DNA from: Anaerolineae bacterium
GTDB lineage: Bacteria; Chloroflexota; Anaerolineae; JAAYZQ01
Reading direction: 5' to 3'
NCBI GenBank assembly: GCA_016926595.1
Contig: JAFGOG010000236.1
Location: 1-18,960, forward strand
Length of the DNA: 18,960 nucleotides
Positions 1-7,169 of this stretch are shown here, in pieces (position 1 is the first letter of the stretch; every line of letters begins with the position of its first letter). The notes beneath the pieces are model-generated. The model did no database searches, was not told the DNA's origin, and was given only the letters and a program-made list of their open reading frames with translations. A program made the position numbers and the translations under genes.

Positions 1-1
1 G

Positions 2-400
2 ATGGTCGAGTTTCGCGCCAAAAAGATCCGGGTGCCGGGCTATGGCCACCGGATCCACACCGACGATCCGCGCACCAGGCGGCTGTTTGCCCTGACCGAG
101 GAGGCCGGTGTGGCCGGCGAGTATGTCGAGATGGGCCAGGCGCTGCGCCAGGCGATGAAGGAGAGCCTGGGCAAAGACCTGCCAATGAACGTCGACGGCG
201 GCATCGCCGCCGTGCTGTGCGATCTGGGCTTTCCGCCAGCGCTAGGCAACGGCTTTTTCGCCATCAGCCGCACCGTAGGCCTCGCCGCCCAGGTGTACGA
301 GGAACAGACGCGCGAGCGGCCGATGCGCAATATCGACCCCAAGACGCACGAATACGACGGCCCACCCGAGCGGAGCCTCGATCGTCAAGCTTTCGGATAG
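2..400 (+). CDS. Citryl-CoA lyase / citrate synthase family protein, 3' part
   Basis: The C-terminal 132 codons of a gene that starts before the window; the first ATG here is probably internal. The protein shows the family's PGYGHRIHTDDPRTRRLF block (His of the GHR motif) near the left end. A second block, NVDGGIAAVLCDLGF, carries the Asp equivalent to the citrate synthase catalytic aspartate, and is followed by a GNGFFAISRTVGLAAQVYEE segment. The short C-terminus and the NVDG form (citrate synthases usually have NVDF) point to the short citryl-CoA lyase-like branch rather than a housekeeping citrate synthase. Such enzymes make or cleave a citrate-like CoA thioester. The gene lies 13 nt before a LeuC-like hydro-lyase subunit, so the two probably act on the same tricarboxylate-type intermediate. 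The exact substrate cannot be read from the sequence. Confidence 0.85.
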   Translation: MVEFRAKKIRVPGYGHRIHTDDPRTRRLFALTEEAGVAGEYVEMGQALRQAMKESLGKDLPMNVDGGIAAVLCDLGFPPALGNGFFAISRTVGLAAQVYEEQTRERPMRNIDPKTHEYDGPPERSLDRQAFG

Positions 401-413
401 CAGGAGGACATCT

Positions 414-1661
414 ATGGGTAAAACGATCATCGAAAAGATCATCCAGGCCCACTCCGACGAGCCGGTAGCTCCCGGCAAGATCGTGTGGATGGGGCTGGAC
501 GTTCGCAGCGCCCGCGACTTTGGCGGGGCGAACGTTGTCAAGAACTACCAAGCCCACTATGGCGACACACCTGTGGCCGACGTAGGCAAGACCTTTTTTA
601 CCTTTGACTGCGTCGTGCCGGCCAACAACATCCCCTACGCCATCAACCAACACCTGGCCCGGCGGTGGGCCGCCGGCCAGGGCATCCAGGTCTATGACGT
701 CAACGCCGGCATCGGCTCGCACATCATGATCGAGGCGGGCCTGGCACTGCCGGGCAGCACCGTGGTCGGCACGGACAGCCACCTGAATATCCTGGGGGCC
801 ATCGGCGCTTTTGGCCAGGGCATGGGCGACCAGGATATCGCCTTTACTTTCAAGGCCGGCAAGACCTGGTTTGAGGTGCCGCCGACGATGAAGGTCACCG
901 TCAAGGGCGATCTGCGCTATCCGTGCACCCCCAAAGATCTGACCTTGGCCGTGCTGCGGGTGCTGGGTGCCAGCGGCGCCCTGGGCAGGGCGATCGAATT
1001 CTACGGCCCGGCCGTCGAGGCCCTAGACCTGCCCGGCCGCATCACCCTGTCGAGCATGGTCACGGAGATGGGCGGCATCGTCGGTTTTATCCCGCCGTCA
1101 AAGGCCGTGCTGGATTATTGCCGGGAGCGATCTGGCCGCGCCGACGTGCAAGGGGTGTATGCCGATCCCGACGCCGTGTACGTGGAAGAGGTTGTCGTGG
1201 ACATAACGAACCTGGAGCCGCTCATCGCTTGCCCACCCAAGCCCGACAACGTCAAGACGGTGCGCGAAGTTGCGAGCCTCCACGTCGACTCGGTGTTCAT
1301 CGGCTCGTGCACCAACGGCCGTTACGAGGACCTGCGCCTGGTAGCCGACCTGGTCCGCGGCAAGAGGATCCAGTCGCGGGTTATGGCTTCGATCGTTCCC
1401 GCCACGCGCGAGGTATGGGAGCAGATTCTCAAAGATGGCACCCTCCAGACCCTCTTTGACGCCGGATTTATCATCAGCAATGCTGGCTGCGGCGGCTGCG
1501 CTGCCGGGCAGATCGGTATGACAGGCGATAAGGAAGTACAGGTGAGCACCGGCAACCGCAACTTTGCGGGCAAGCAGGGACCAGGCAACACCTACCTGGC
1601 CAGCCCGCTGGTGGCGGCCTGGGCGGCCCTTGCCGGCGAGATCACGGTGCCCAAGGCATAG
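414..1661 (+). CDS. Aconitase-superfamily hydro-lyase, large subunit (LeuC/homoaconitase-like)
   Basis: 415 residues, the normal size for a LeuC-type large subunit. The start is set by AGGAGG at 402-407, 6 nt before the ATG. Three cysteines fit the [4Fe-4S] ligands: Cys299 in GSCTNGRYEDLR, and Cys359 and Cys362 in NAGCGGCAAG. The 60-residue and 3-residue spacings resemble aconitase. The VVGTDSHLNILGAIGAFGQGMGDQD block around residues 117-141 is the conserved superfamily motif, with Asn where Thr is usual after DSH. Known members dehydrate and rehydrate 2- or 3-hydroxy tri- or dicarboxylates (isopropylmalate, homocitrate, citramalate, citrate). No leuA, leuB or other leucine genes are in view; the upstream neighbour is a citryl-CoA lyase-like gene. 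The substrate is therefore more likely a citrate-like acid than isopropylmalate, but this is inference. Confidence 0.88.
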   Translation: MGKTIIEKIIQAHSDEPVAPGKIVWMGLDVRSARDFGGANVVKNYQAHYGDTPVADVGKTFFTFDCVVPANNIPYAINQHLARRWAAGQGIQVYDVNAGIGSHIMIEAGLALPGSTVVGTDSHLNILGAIGAFGQGMGDQDIAFTFKAGKTWFEVPPTMKVTVKGDLRYPCTPKDLTLAVLRVLGASGALGRAIEFYGPAVEALDLPGRITLSSMVTEMGGIVGFIPPSKAVLDYCRERSGRADVQGVYADPDAVYVEEVVVDITNLEPLIACPPKPDNVKTVREVASLHVDSVFIGSCTNGRYEDLRLVADLVRGKRIQSRVMASIVPATREVWEQILKDGTLQTLFDAGFIISNAGCGGCAAGQIGMTGDKEVQVSTGNRNFAGKQGPGNTYLASPLVAAWAALAGEITVPKA

Positions 1662-1670
1662 GAGAGCAAA

Positions 1671-2207
1671 ATGGCAGAGACACGAATCCATGGCCGTATC
1701 TGGGTACTCACCACGCCCGAGGGCCGGCTGTACGACGACATCGACACCGACATGATTTTTCACAACCGCTACCTGGCCATCACCGAGGTGGCCAAGATGG
1801 GCCAGTATGCGCTGGACAATCTCAAGGGGTGGGAGGATTTTGCCAAAAAGGCCCAGCCGGGTGACATTATCCTGGCCGGCAAGAACTTTGGCGCCGGTTC
1901 CAGCCGCCAGCAGGCGGTCGACTGCTTTCGCGCCCTGGGCATCGGGGCCATTGTCGCCGAGAGCTATGGCGCGATCTATAAGCGGAACGCCATCAACAGC
2001 GGCTTCCCGATCGTCAGCCTGCCCGATTTGACCCGCATCCACGAGCAGTTCAAGACCGGAGACCAGGTAGAGGTCGACCTGCAGACTGGCCGCCTGATCC
2101 TGAACGGCCAGACGAGCTTCCAGGGTGAGCCCTTCTCCAAGGTACAAATGGACATCTATCAGGCTGGCAACCTGTTCGCCTATGGCAAGACGCTGGAAGA
2201 GGCTTGA
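1671..2207 (+). CDS. Aconitase-superfamily hydro-lyase, small subunit (LeuD-like)
   Basis: 178 residues, typical of LeuD-type swivelling small subunits. The start follows an AGGAGAG stretch near 1661-1667 and lies 9 nt after the large-subunit gene, so the two are co-translated subunits of one cytoplasmic enzyme. Key motifs: DIDTD at residues 23-27, GKNFGAGSSRQ at 70-80 (the substrate carboxylate-binding loop, with the Ser-Ser-Arg triad), and NAINSGFP at 106-113. These are diagnostic of the family. Substrate choice in LeuD proteins depends on a short loop after the DIDTD region, here YLAITEV, which differs from the isopropylmalate-type loops I know. It is best treated as a homoaconitase/citramalate-isomerase-like subunit of unknown substrate. 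Confidence 0.88.
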   Translation: MAETRIHGRIWVLTTPEGRLYDDIDTDMIFHNRYLAITEVAKMGQYALDNLKGWEDFAKKAQPGDIILAGKNFGAGSSRQQAVDCFRALGIGAIVAESYGAIYKRNAINSGFPIVSLPDLTRIHEQFKTGDQVEVDLQTGRLILNGQTSFQGEPFSKVQMDIYQAGNLFAYGKTLEEA

Positions 2208-2208
2208 G

Positions 2209-2271
2209 ATGTTGATTGAGGAGGTCACGCCGGCTGGTGACCAGCGTGGCCCCTGTGACATTGTGACCTGA
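2209..2271 (+). CDS. Possible 20-codon small ORF between the LeuD-like and Nudix genes
   Basis: ATG at 2209 opens a 20-residue frame that ends with TGA at 2269-2271, overlapping the first base of the Nudix ATG (TGATG). An AGAGG at about 2198-2202 could serve as its ribosome site, whereas the Nudix start has no Shine-Dalgarno of its own. This would allow translational coupling. The stretch also holds an inverted repeat, GGTCAC 2223-2228 with GTGACC 2237-2242. A frame this short can arise by chance, and nothing in the peptide is recognisable. Confidence 0.2.
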   Translation: MLIEEVTPAGDQRGPCDIVT

Positions 2272-2858
2272 TGACCATGCAACCGCAATTCGACCCGGCC
2301 GAAACCGCGGCGTTGATCGCCCGTTATGGGCCGACGCTTCAGCACGGCTGCCAATTCCAGTTGGACGAGAAGGGATACGCCTACTGGTGGCAGGTGAAGG
2401 CGTTTGTTCGCCGCGCTGAAGTGGTCATGTTCGTCCGGCGTCCGGACGGGCGGCTGCTGGTTCACACCAAGGAGCACTATCCACCCGCGACTTATCGACT
2501 GCCTACCGGCGGCGTTTTCTGGGGCGAGCCGGTATTAGACGCATTGGCCCGCGAACAGTGGGAAGAGCTGGGCCTGCGCCTGCCGCCAGCGGCCATGCCG
2601 GGACTCGTCCATTACGCCCTGTGCCACGCTGGGCAGACGATCCCCTTTGATTCCTACATCTTTCTCTTGCAAGTAGACGACGATGCGATACCGGTTCCCC
2701 AGGACAGTTGTGAGGCCATTTCCGAGCTGTGCTGGATCGAGCCGGCCGGGCTGCCGGTGGTGGCCGATCATCTACGAAGCGTGATCCGTGCTTGGGGTGA
2801 TTGGGGGCCATTCCGCGCCGTCGCCCACGATCTGGTCACAGAGGTTCTAAAGCTATGA
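2271..2858 (+). CDS. Nudix hydrolase
   Basis: 195 residues. A clear Nudix box runs from Gly80 to Leu102: G80, E86, R94-E95, E98-E99, G101, matching GX5EX7REUXEEXGU except that Gln96 replaces the usual hydrophobic residue. The glutamates bind the Mg2+ or Mn2+ that drives hydrolysis of a nucleoside diphosphate linked to another moiety. A flanking N-terminal region has an aromatic stretch (YAYWWQVKAFVRR, about residues 37-49). The substrate cannot be told from the sequence; NDP-sugars, ADP-ribose or oxidised nucleotides are all possible. The next gene overlaps it by ATGA at 2855-2858, so it is translationally coupled to a GH4 glycosidase that uses NAD+. The ATG at 2271 lacks a clear ribosome site; ATG 2277 in the same frame is an alternative. 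Confidence 0.88.
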   Translation: MTMQPQFDPAETAALIARYGPTLQHGCQFQLDEKGYAYWWQVKAFVRRAEVVMFVRRPDGRLLVHTKEHYPPATYRLPTGGVFWGEPVLDALAREQWEELGLRLPPAAMPGLVHYALCHAGQTIPFDSYIFLLQVDDDAIPVPQDSCEAISELCWIEPAGLPVVADHLRSVIRAWGDWGPFRAVAHDLVTEVLKL

Positions 2859-4231
2859 AAGTCGCGATCGTCGGCGCCGGAAGCGCCGTGTTTGGCCTAG
2901 GAACACTGGCCACCCTGGTGCGCAGTCCCCGGCTTCAGGGTGGTAGGCTGGCGCTGGTGGATCTCAACCGCGACGGCCTGGACCTGATCGACGCTCTGGT
3001 CCGCCGCCTGGACCGCGAGTGGGGCGCCGGACTGACCATCGAGAGCTCTACCCATCGAGAAGAGATGCTGCCCGGCGCCGACTTGGTCGTCGTCTCGATC
3101 GAGGCTGGCCCTCGTGAAGGGTTGTGGCGGCGCGATTGGGAGATCCCACTCCAATTTGGCGTGCGCCAGCCCTATGGTGAGAACGGCGGCCCCGGCGGCC
3201 TGGCCCACACCCTGCGGCAGGTGCCGGAGATGCTGGCCATCGCCCGCGACATGGAGCGGCTGTGCCCCAACGCCTGGCTCATCAACTTTTCCAACCCACT
3301 ACCCCGCCTGTGCCTGGCCGTCAGCCGCTACAGCCTGATCAAATCGGTCGGCCTGTGCCACCAGCTTGCCATCGCCTATATGCTGGTCGGCGTGGCTTTG
3401 GCCGACCGCCTGGGCATTGTCGCGCCGCCCGGTGTGAACAGCAATGCCCACCCCGACATCTGGCCGCTGGCCGGACAGGTAGCGCGCCAGACCGAGCCAT
3501 TGGTCGAGATCAAGGCCGCCGGACTCAACCACTTTAGCTGGATCCTCGATGTGCGCGACCGGCGAACCGGGGAAGACCTGTACCCCGCCTTCTGCAAGGC
3601 TCTTACCACCCTGCCGGCCGGATTTGAACCCTTGACCCGCGCCGTCATGGACCTGACCGGCCTGTGTCCGGTGCCCGGCGACAGCCACTTGGACGAATAC
3701 CTGCCCTGGTGTCACGACCCGCAGACACGACCTTGGGAAAAGTATAACCTGTATCTCTATGATTGGGAGGGGGCTGCGCGGCGGCGTGACGAAAAATGGC
3801 GGACCATCGAATCCATGGCCCGCGACGGCGCTTCGATCGACCCTCTCCGCGAGGCGCGCGGCGAAGGCGCAGTCGAGATCATCGAAGGGCTGGCCGGCGG
3901 CGAACCGATCTACCGGCCAGCGGTCAATATCCCCAACCGGGGCTGCATCGCCAACCTGCCCGACGATGCCATCGTCGAGCTGCCGGCCCTGGTCAGCGGC
4001 GGGGAGATCCACGGCTTGAACGTGGGGCCGCTGCCCGAAATGGTGGCCGAGCTGTGCCGCCGCGAGATAGCCGTGGCGAGTCTGGCCGTCGACGCCGCCG
4101 CTACTGGCGATCGCCAAACGGCCCTGCAGGCCCTGGCCCTCGATCCGTGCATCAACGATCTCGACACCGCTCGCGCCATTCTGGACGCCTACCTGACCGA
4201 GCAGGCCGAATACCTGCCCCAGTTCAGATGA
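2855..4231 (+). CDS. Glycoside hydrolase family 4 (NAD+- and Mn2+-dependent)
   Basis: 458 residues from the ATG at 2855, which overlaps the Nudix stop as ATGA. The open frame extends upstream, but the Rossmann strand begins right at this Met ([13 protein letters not shown], residues 2-14), so this start is preferred. GH4 hallmarks: the NAD-binding [23 protein letters not shown] (111-126), INFSNP (143-148), GLCHQ with metal-ligand Cys168, GLNHFSW with His226, and [11 protein letters not shown]. Family members cleave alpha- or beta-glycosides by an oxidation-elimination mechanism rather than simple acid/base hydrolysis. The substrate is probably a plant- or exopolysaccharide-derived glucoside, galactoside or uronide; it cannot be fixed here. 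The distance between the Cys and His metal ligands is 58 residues, longer than the 29 I recall for Thermotoga AglA/BglT. The enzyme is cytoplasmic (no signal peptide). Confidence 0.9.
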   Translation: MKVAIVGAGSAVFGLGTLATLVRSPRLQGGRLALVDLNRDGLDLIDALVRRLDREWGAGLTIESSTHREEMLPGADLVVVSIEAGPREGLWRRDWEIPLQFGVRQPYGENGGPGGLAHTLRQVPEMLAIARDMERLCPNAWLINFSNPLPRLCLAVSRYSLIKSVGLCHQLAIAYMLVGVALADRLGIVAPPGVNSNAHPDIWPLAGQVARQTEPLVEIKAAGLNHFSWILDVRDRRTGEDLYPAFCKALTTLPAGFEPLTRAVMDLTGLCPVPGDSHLDEYLPWCHDPQTRPWEKYNLYLYDWEGAARRRDEKWRTIESMARDGASIDPLREARGEGAVEIIEGLAGGEPIYRPAVNIPNRGCIANLPDDAIVELPALVSGGEIHGLNVGPLPEMVAELCRREIAVASLAVDAAATGDRQTALQALALDPCINDLDTARAILDAYLTEQAEYLPQFR

Positions 4232-4274
4232 CGGTGGGTATGCCCCACTGTGACCAGGAAGGAGAAATCTGGCC

Positions 4275-5165
4275 ATGGAGACGCGGCCTCTTGGCAAGAC
4301 CGGCATGTCGGTCCCCATTCTGAGCTTTGGCGCCCAGCGGATCGTCGACGAGGAAGGCTGCAGCCAGGACCAGGCCGTCGAGATCCTTAATACAGCGCTG
4401 GAGCGGGGTATCCGCTATTTTGACACGGCCTGGATCTATTCTCAAGGCCAATCTGAGGAACGGGTCGGCTTGGTGGCCGCCCATCGCCGCCGCGAAATGT
4501 GGATCGCTACCAAGACGTGGGACACCACCCGCGACGGCGCCCGCTGCCAGCTCGAACAGAGCCTGAAACGGCTCCAGACCGATCACGTCGACGAATGGCG
4601 GCTGCACAACGTTTGGGATTTTGAGCGGCTGGACAAGATGACAGGCAAGGGCGGCGCCTTGGAAGCGGCTATCCAAGCCCGTGACGAGGGCCTTGTGCGC
4701 TTTATCAGCATCAGCGGCCATTCCGACCCCCAGATCCAGGTCGAGGCGCTGCGCCGCTTCCCGTTTGACACGGTGCTGGTGGCTGTATCGGTGCTGGACC
4801 ATTTCATCTATAGCTTTGCCGAAGAGTTCTTGCCTGTGGCGGCCAAACATGGCATTGGCGTGGTGGGCATGAAGATCTTTGCCTACAAAAAGCTGGCGGG
4901 CCTGGCCGACCGGGCGCTGCGCTATGCCCTGGCCCTGCCGCTGACCACCGTCATCGCCGGCTGTTCCACCCTGACCGAGCTAAAGGCCGACCTGGCTGTG
5001 GCCGAGACCTTTATGCCGATGACCGGACCGGAGCGTCTGGAACTCTTTCATGAGGTGCTGCCCCTGGTCCAGCCGCAGAACATGCCGTGGAAGGCCAGTG
5101 ATTGGGGCAATCCGACCGGGTGGAAGCCTCGCCGGGAGCCAGCCGGCCCGTCTATGTTCGACTGA
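4275..5165 (+). CDS. Aldo/keto reductase
   Basis: 296 residues, a full-length (alpha/beta)8-barrel NAD(P)H oxidoreductase. The start follows AGGAAGGAGA at about 4257-4266. The catalytic tetrad is visible: Asp50 and Tyr55 (YFDTAWIY), Lys80 (ATKTW) and His111 (WRLHNV). The N-terminal METRPLGKTGMSVPILSFGA is the usual first strand of the family. The cofactor-binding C-terminal part (VIAGCSTLTELKADLAVAE, about 232-250) resembles the SNPxxLxxN-type loop, but with a Cys-Ser-Thr turn. It lies 43 nt after the GH4 gene, so a role in sugar or sugar-aldehyde reduction is plausible but not shown. Confidence 0.9.
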   Translation: METRPLGKTGMSVPILSFGAQRIVDEEGCSQDQAVEILNTALERGIRYFDTAWIYSQGQSEERVGLVAAHRRREMWIATKTWDTTRDGARCQLEQSLKRLQTDHVDEWRLHNVWDFERLDKMTGKGGALEAAIQARDEGLVRFISISGHSDPQIQVEALRRFPFDTVLVAVSVLDHFIYSFAEEFLPVAAKHGIGVVGMKIFAYKKLAGLADRALRYALALPLTTVIAGCSTLTELKADLAVAETFMPMTGPERLELFHEVLPLVQPQNMPWKASDWGNPTGWKPRREPAGPSMFD

Positions 5166-5174
5166 CCGGATCGG

Positions 5175-5606
5175 ATGGACAACGGCTATATATACATTAA
5201 CGACCGACTGAGCATCCCTCTGGTCGAGCTGGGCTTTCGCTTCTCACGGAGCAGCGGGCCCGGCGGCCAGCACATGCAAAAAACCTCCACCCGCGTCGAG
5301 CTGTTGTTCGATGTGGCCAATTCGCCCAGTCTGACCGATTATCAGCGGGCGCGGATACAGGAGCGACTGGCATCTCACATCGACTCGGCCGGGGTGCTGC
5401 ACCTGGTGGCCCAGTCTGAGCGCAGCCAGCTACGAAACCGGGAAGAAGTCGTGGACCGCTTCCAGGCGCTGGTGCGCGGGGCGCTCAAGCGGCGCAGGAT
5501 CCGCAGGCCGACCCGGCCGACGGCAGCGTCGATCGAGCGGCGGCTGCGCGCCAAGCGAAAGCGCAGTGGCGTAAAGCAGATGCGGCGCGATATACCTGAT
5601 GACTGA
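5175..5606 (+). CDS. arfB: Peptidyl-tRNA hydrolase ArfB (YaeJ), ribosome rescue
   Basis: 143 residues, close to the 140 of E. coli ArfB. The release-factor catalytic motif GPGGQHMQKTSTRVEL is at residues 28-43, with Gly30-Gly31-Gln32 as the GGQ. The codon-recognition domains of true release factors are absent. The basic C-terminal tail (RRPTRPTAASIERRLRAKRK and KQMRR) is the part that enters the empty mRNA channel of a stalled ribosome, and it matches the E. coli tail closely. The protein hydrolyses peptidyl-tRNA on ribosomes stalled without a stop codon. It lies 9 nt after the aldo/keto reductase gene and is the last gene before the larA promoter. The ribosome site is weak (CGGATCGG), so coupling to the upstream gene is likely. 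Confidence 0.92.
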   Translation: MDNGYIYINDRLSIPLVELGFRFSRSSGPGGQHMQKTSTRVELLFDVANSPSLTDYQRARIQERLASHIDSAGVLHLVAQSERSQLRNREEVVDRFQALVRGALKRRRIRRPTRPTAASIERRLRAKRKRSGVKQMRRDIPDD

Positions 5607-5631
5607 GAGTCAGCCTTGGGGCCTGTCGTTC

Positions 5632-5660
5632 TTGTCGGGCACTCGCCATCATGGTATACT
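5632..5660 (+). promoter_or_regulatory. Sigma70-type promoter of the larA operon
   Basis: TTGTCG at 5632-5637, a 17-nt spacer, and TATACT at 5655-5660, with ATGG directly before the -10 hexamer. Transcription would start near 5667 and give a leader of about 90 nt before the small ORF. The same TTG-17-(ATGG)-10 layout recurs at two other intergenic sites in this window. Confidence 0.7.
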
Positions 5661-5682
5661 ATGCGAGGAGTGACAATCTGTG

Positions 5683-5735
5683 AAGCCAGTGCCGGCTTGC
5701 GACGTTGACGGTGACGCCCTGTCAAGCCAGGGCGT
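5683..5735 (+). promoter_or_regulatory. Structured leader with two hairpins upstream of larA
   Basis: Two perfect inverted repeats lie between the predicted transcription start and the small ORF. AAGCC 5683-5687 pairs with GGCTT 5694-5698. ACGCCCTG 5714-5721 pairs with CAGGGCGT 5728-5735 around a TCAAGC loop. No U-tract follows, so a simple terminator is unlikely. I do not recognise a known riboswitch class. The stretch could be a cis-regulatory RNA or an mRNA-stabilising fold. Confidence 0.45.
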
Positions 5736-5756
5736 TGCGCGTTCAGGGGTGGAAAG

Positions 5757-5846
5757 ATGAAACCACCAATCCCGCTCCGCTTCGGTGACTGGTGGGGCAC
5801 AAAGGTGAGCGACGAGTTTCAGATGACGGCCAAGAGAGATAGATGA
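5757..5846 (+). CDS. 29-residue small ORF, translationally coupled to larA
   Basis: ATG at 5757 follows a GGGGTGG stretch (5746-5752) at workable spacing. The frame runs 29 codons and ends with TGA at 5844-5846, which overlaps the larA ATG (5843) as ATGA. The peptide begins MKPPIPLRFGDWWGTKVSDE, with two adjacent Trp codons, and has a basic end. ATGA overlaps are used by true gene pairs elsewhere in this window, for example Nudix/GH4. I do not recognise the peptide. It may be a leader peptide that sets larA translation, or a small protein in its own right. Confidence 0.5.
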   Translation: MKPPIPLRFGDWWGTKVSDEFQMTAKRDR

Positions 5847-7135
5847 GCATGTATCGAGTGCCATTTGACAAAGGGGATATAGAGTTCGAGCTGCCGACCG
5901 GATGGCGGGGGGCGGTTGTCGAATCGAAAGTGGTGTCGCCCATCCAGGACGTGCCGACGGCGGTGGCCGCAGCGGTTGCCCAGCCAGTCAATTCGCCGCC
6001 GCTGCGCGAGCTGGCCAAGCGGGGCGACACGGCGTGCATCGTCTTTACCGACATCACCCGGGCCAGCCCCGACTGGCTGCTGGTGCCGCCTGTGTTGGCC
6101 GAGTTGAAAGCGGCCGGCGTGCGCGACCAGGACATCACATTGCTGTGCGGCATTGGCATGCACCGACCTAGCACTTACGAGGAAAAGGTAGCCAAGCTAG
6201 GCCAAGCATTGGTAGACCGCTACCGGGTGATCGACAGCGAGCCACAAAATCCGGCGGCATTGGTCGACCTGGGCACGACCGAAACAGGCATCCCGCTGTC
6301 GGTGAACAGGACAGCCTACGAAGCCGACCTATTGATCGCCACCGGCATTGTCGAGCCGCACCAGTACGCCGGCTATTCCGGCGGGCGCAAGACGCTGGCC
6401 GTCGGCGCTGCCGGCGAGGCGATGATCGCTTACACCCACGGCGCGCAGATGATCGACCAGCCGGGTACCCGCCTGGGGCGTATCGAGGGCAATCCCTTTC
6501 ATCAAGCCATTACTGAAGCGGCGCAAAGAGCTGGCCTGCGCTTCATCGTCAACGTCGTCCAGGACGACCAGAAGCGAGTGGTCTGCGTGCGCGCTGGCGA
6601 GCCGGAGGCGACTTTTGACAAACTGGTGGCCTTTGCCCGGACGCTGTATGAAGCGCCGGTGCCGCAGCAGTACGACGTGGCCGTGGCCGGGGTGGGCTAT
6701 CCCAAAGATGCCAACCTGTACCAGGCCAGCCGGGCGGCCAGCTACCTCTTTTTTGCGCCAACGCCGGTGGTCAAGCCGGGTGGGTTCTATATCACCCCCG
6801 CCCCGTGCGGCGAGGGGGCCGGCGAGGGCGTGGGCGAGCAGCGTTTCCTGAAGGCCATGCAGGATGCGCCCAATATCCAATTCATCCTGGACGACGCCCG
6901 CCAGAACGGCTACCCGCCCGGACAGCAGCGGGCCTTTGTCATGGCCAAGGTGCTGGAGCAGAACGACGTCATAATCGTCGGCGCGCAGGATCCGGAGCTG
7001 ATCCGCTCGGCCAAGTTCCTGGCGGCGCCAACCATGGATGTTGCTTTTCGCATGGTCGCCGACAGGTTGGGCAACAACCTGGATGCGCTTGTCGTACCTC
7101 ACGCGCTGCTGACGTTGCCTATCGCACAAGGATAA
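5843..7135 (+). CDS. larA: LarA-family nickel-dependent 2-hydroxyacid (lactate) racemase
   Basis: 430 residues. The residues known in Lactobacillus plantarum LarA as His108, His174, Lys184 and His200 have counterparts here at His107, His173, Lys183 and His199, with identical spacing. They lie in IGMHRPS, EPHQYAGYSGGRK and AYTHG. In LarA, Lys184 carries the pyridinium thioacid pincer cofactor, His200 is a nickel ligand and the other histidines are catalytic. The DITR motif (residues 70-73) matches the cofactor/substrate-binding loop. The enzyme is cytoplasmic and racemises L/D-lactate or a related 2-hydroxyacid. Cofactor genes larB, larC and larE are not in the window, so they must be elsewhere. 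The gene heads a run with glcF and glcD, which fits lactate use. The family includes racemases for other 2-hydroxyacids, so lactate is likely but not certain. Confidence 0.9.
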   Translation: MSMYRVPFDKGDIEFELPTGWRGAVVESKVVSPIQDVPTAVAAAVAQPVNSPPLRELAKRGDTACIVFTDITRASPDWLLVPPVLAELKAAGVRDQDITLLCGIGMHRPSTYEEKVAKLGQALVDRYRVIDSEPQNPAALVDLGTTETGIPLSVNRTAYEADLLIATGIVEPHQYAGYSGGRKTLAVGAAGEAMIAYTHGAQMIDQPGTRLGRIEGNPFHQAITEAAQRAGLRFIVNVVQDDQKRVVCVRAGEPEATFDKLVAFARTLYEAPVPQQYDVAVAGVGYPKDANLYQASRAASYLFFAPTPVVKPGGFYITPAPCGEGAGEGVGEQRFLKAMQDAPNIQFILDDARQNGYPPGQQRAFVMAKVLEQNDVIIVGAQDPELIRSAKFLAAPTMDVAFRMVADRLGNNLDALVVPHALLTLPIAQG

Positions 7136-7169
7136 TCACTATACCAACTCTCTAGAAAGCCAAGACGAC

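Noticed and set aside
1098..2477. A 459-codon minus-strand open frame across the LeuC-like, LeuD-like and Nudix genes.
   Set aside because: It crosses three well-supported + strand genes and has no recognisable motif; it is an antisense shadow.
3299..4318. A 339-codon minus-strand open frame opposite the GH4 gene.
   Set aside because: Shadow of the GH4 coding sequence; no recognisable domain.
5714..5735. The 8-bp hairpin as the Rho-independent terminator of the arfB transcript.
   Set aside because: It lies downstream of the larA promoter and has no U-tract, so leader structure is the better reading.
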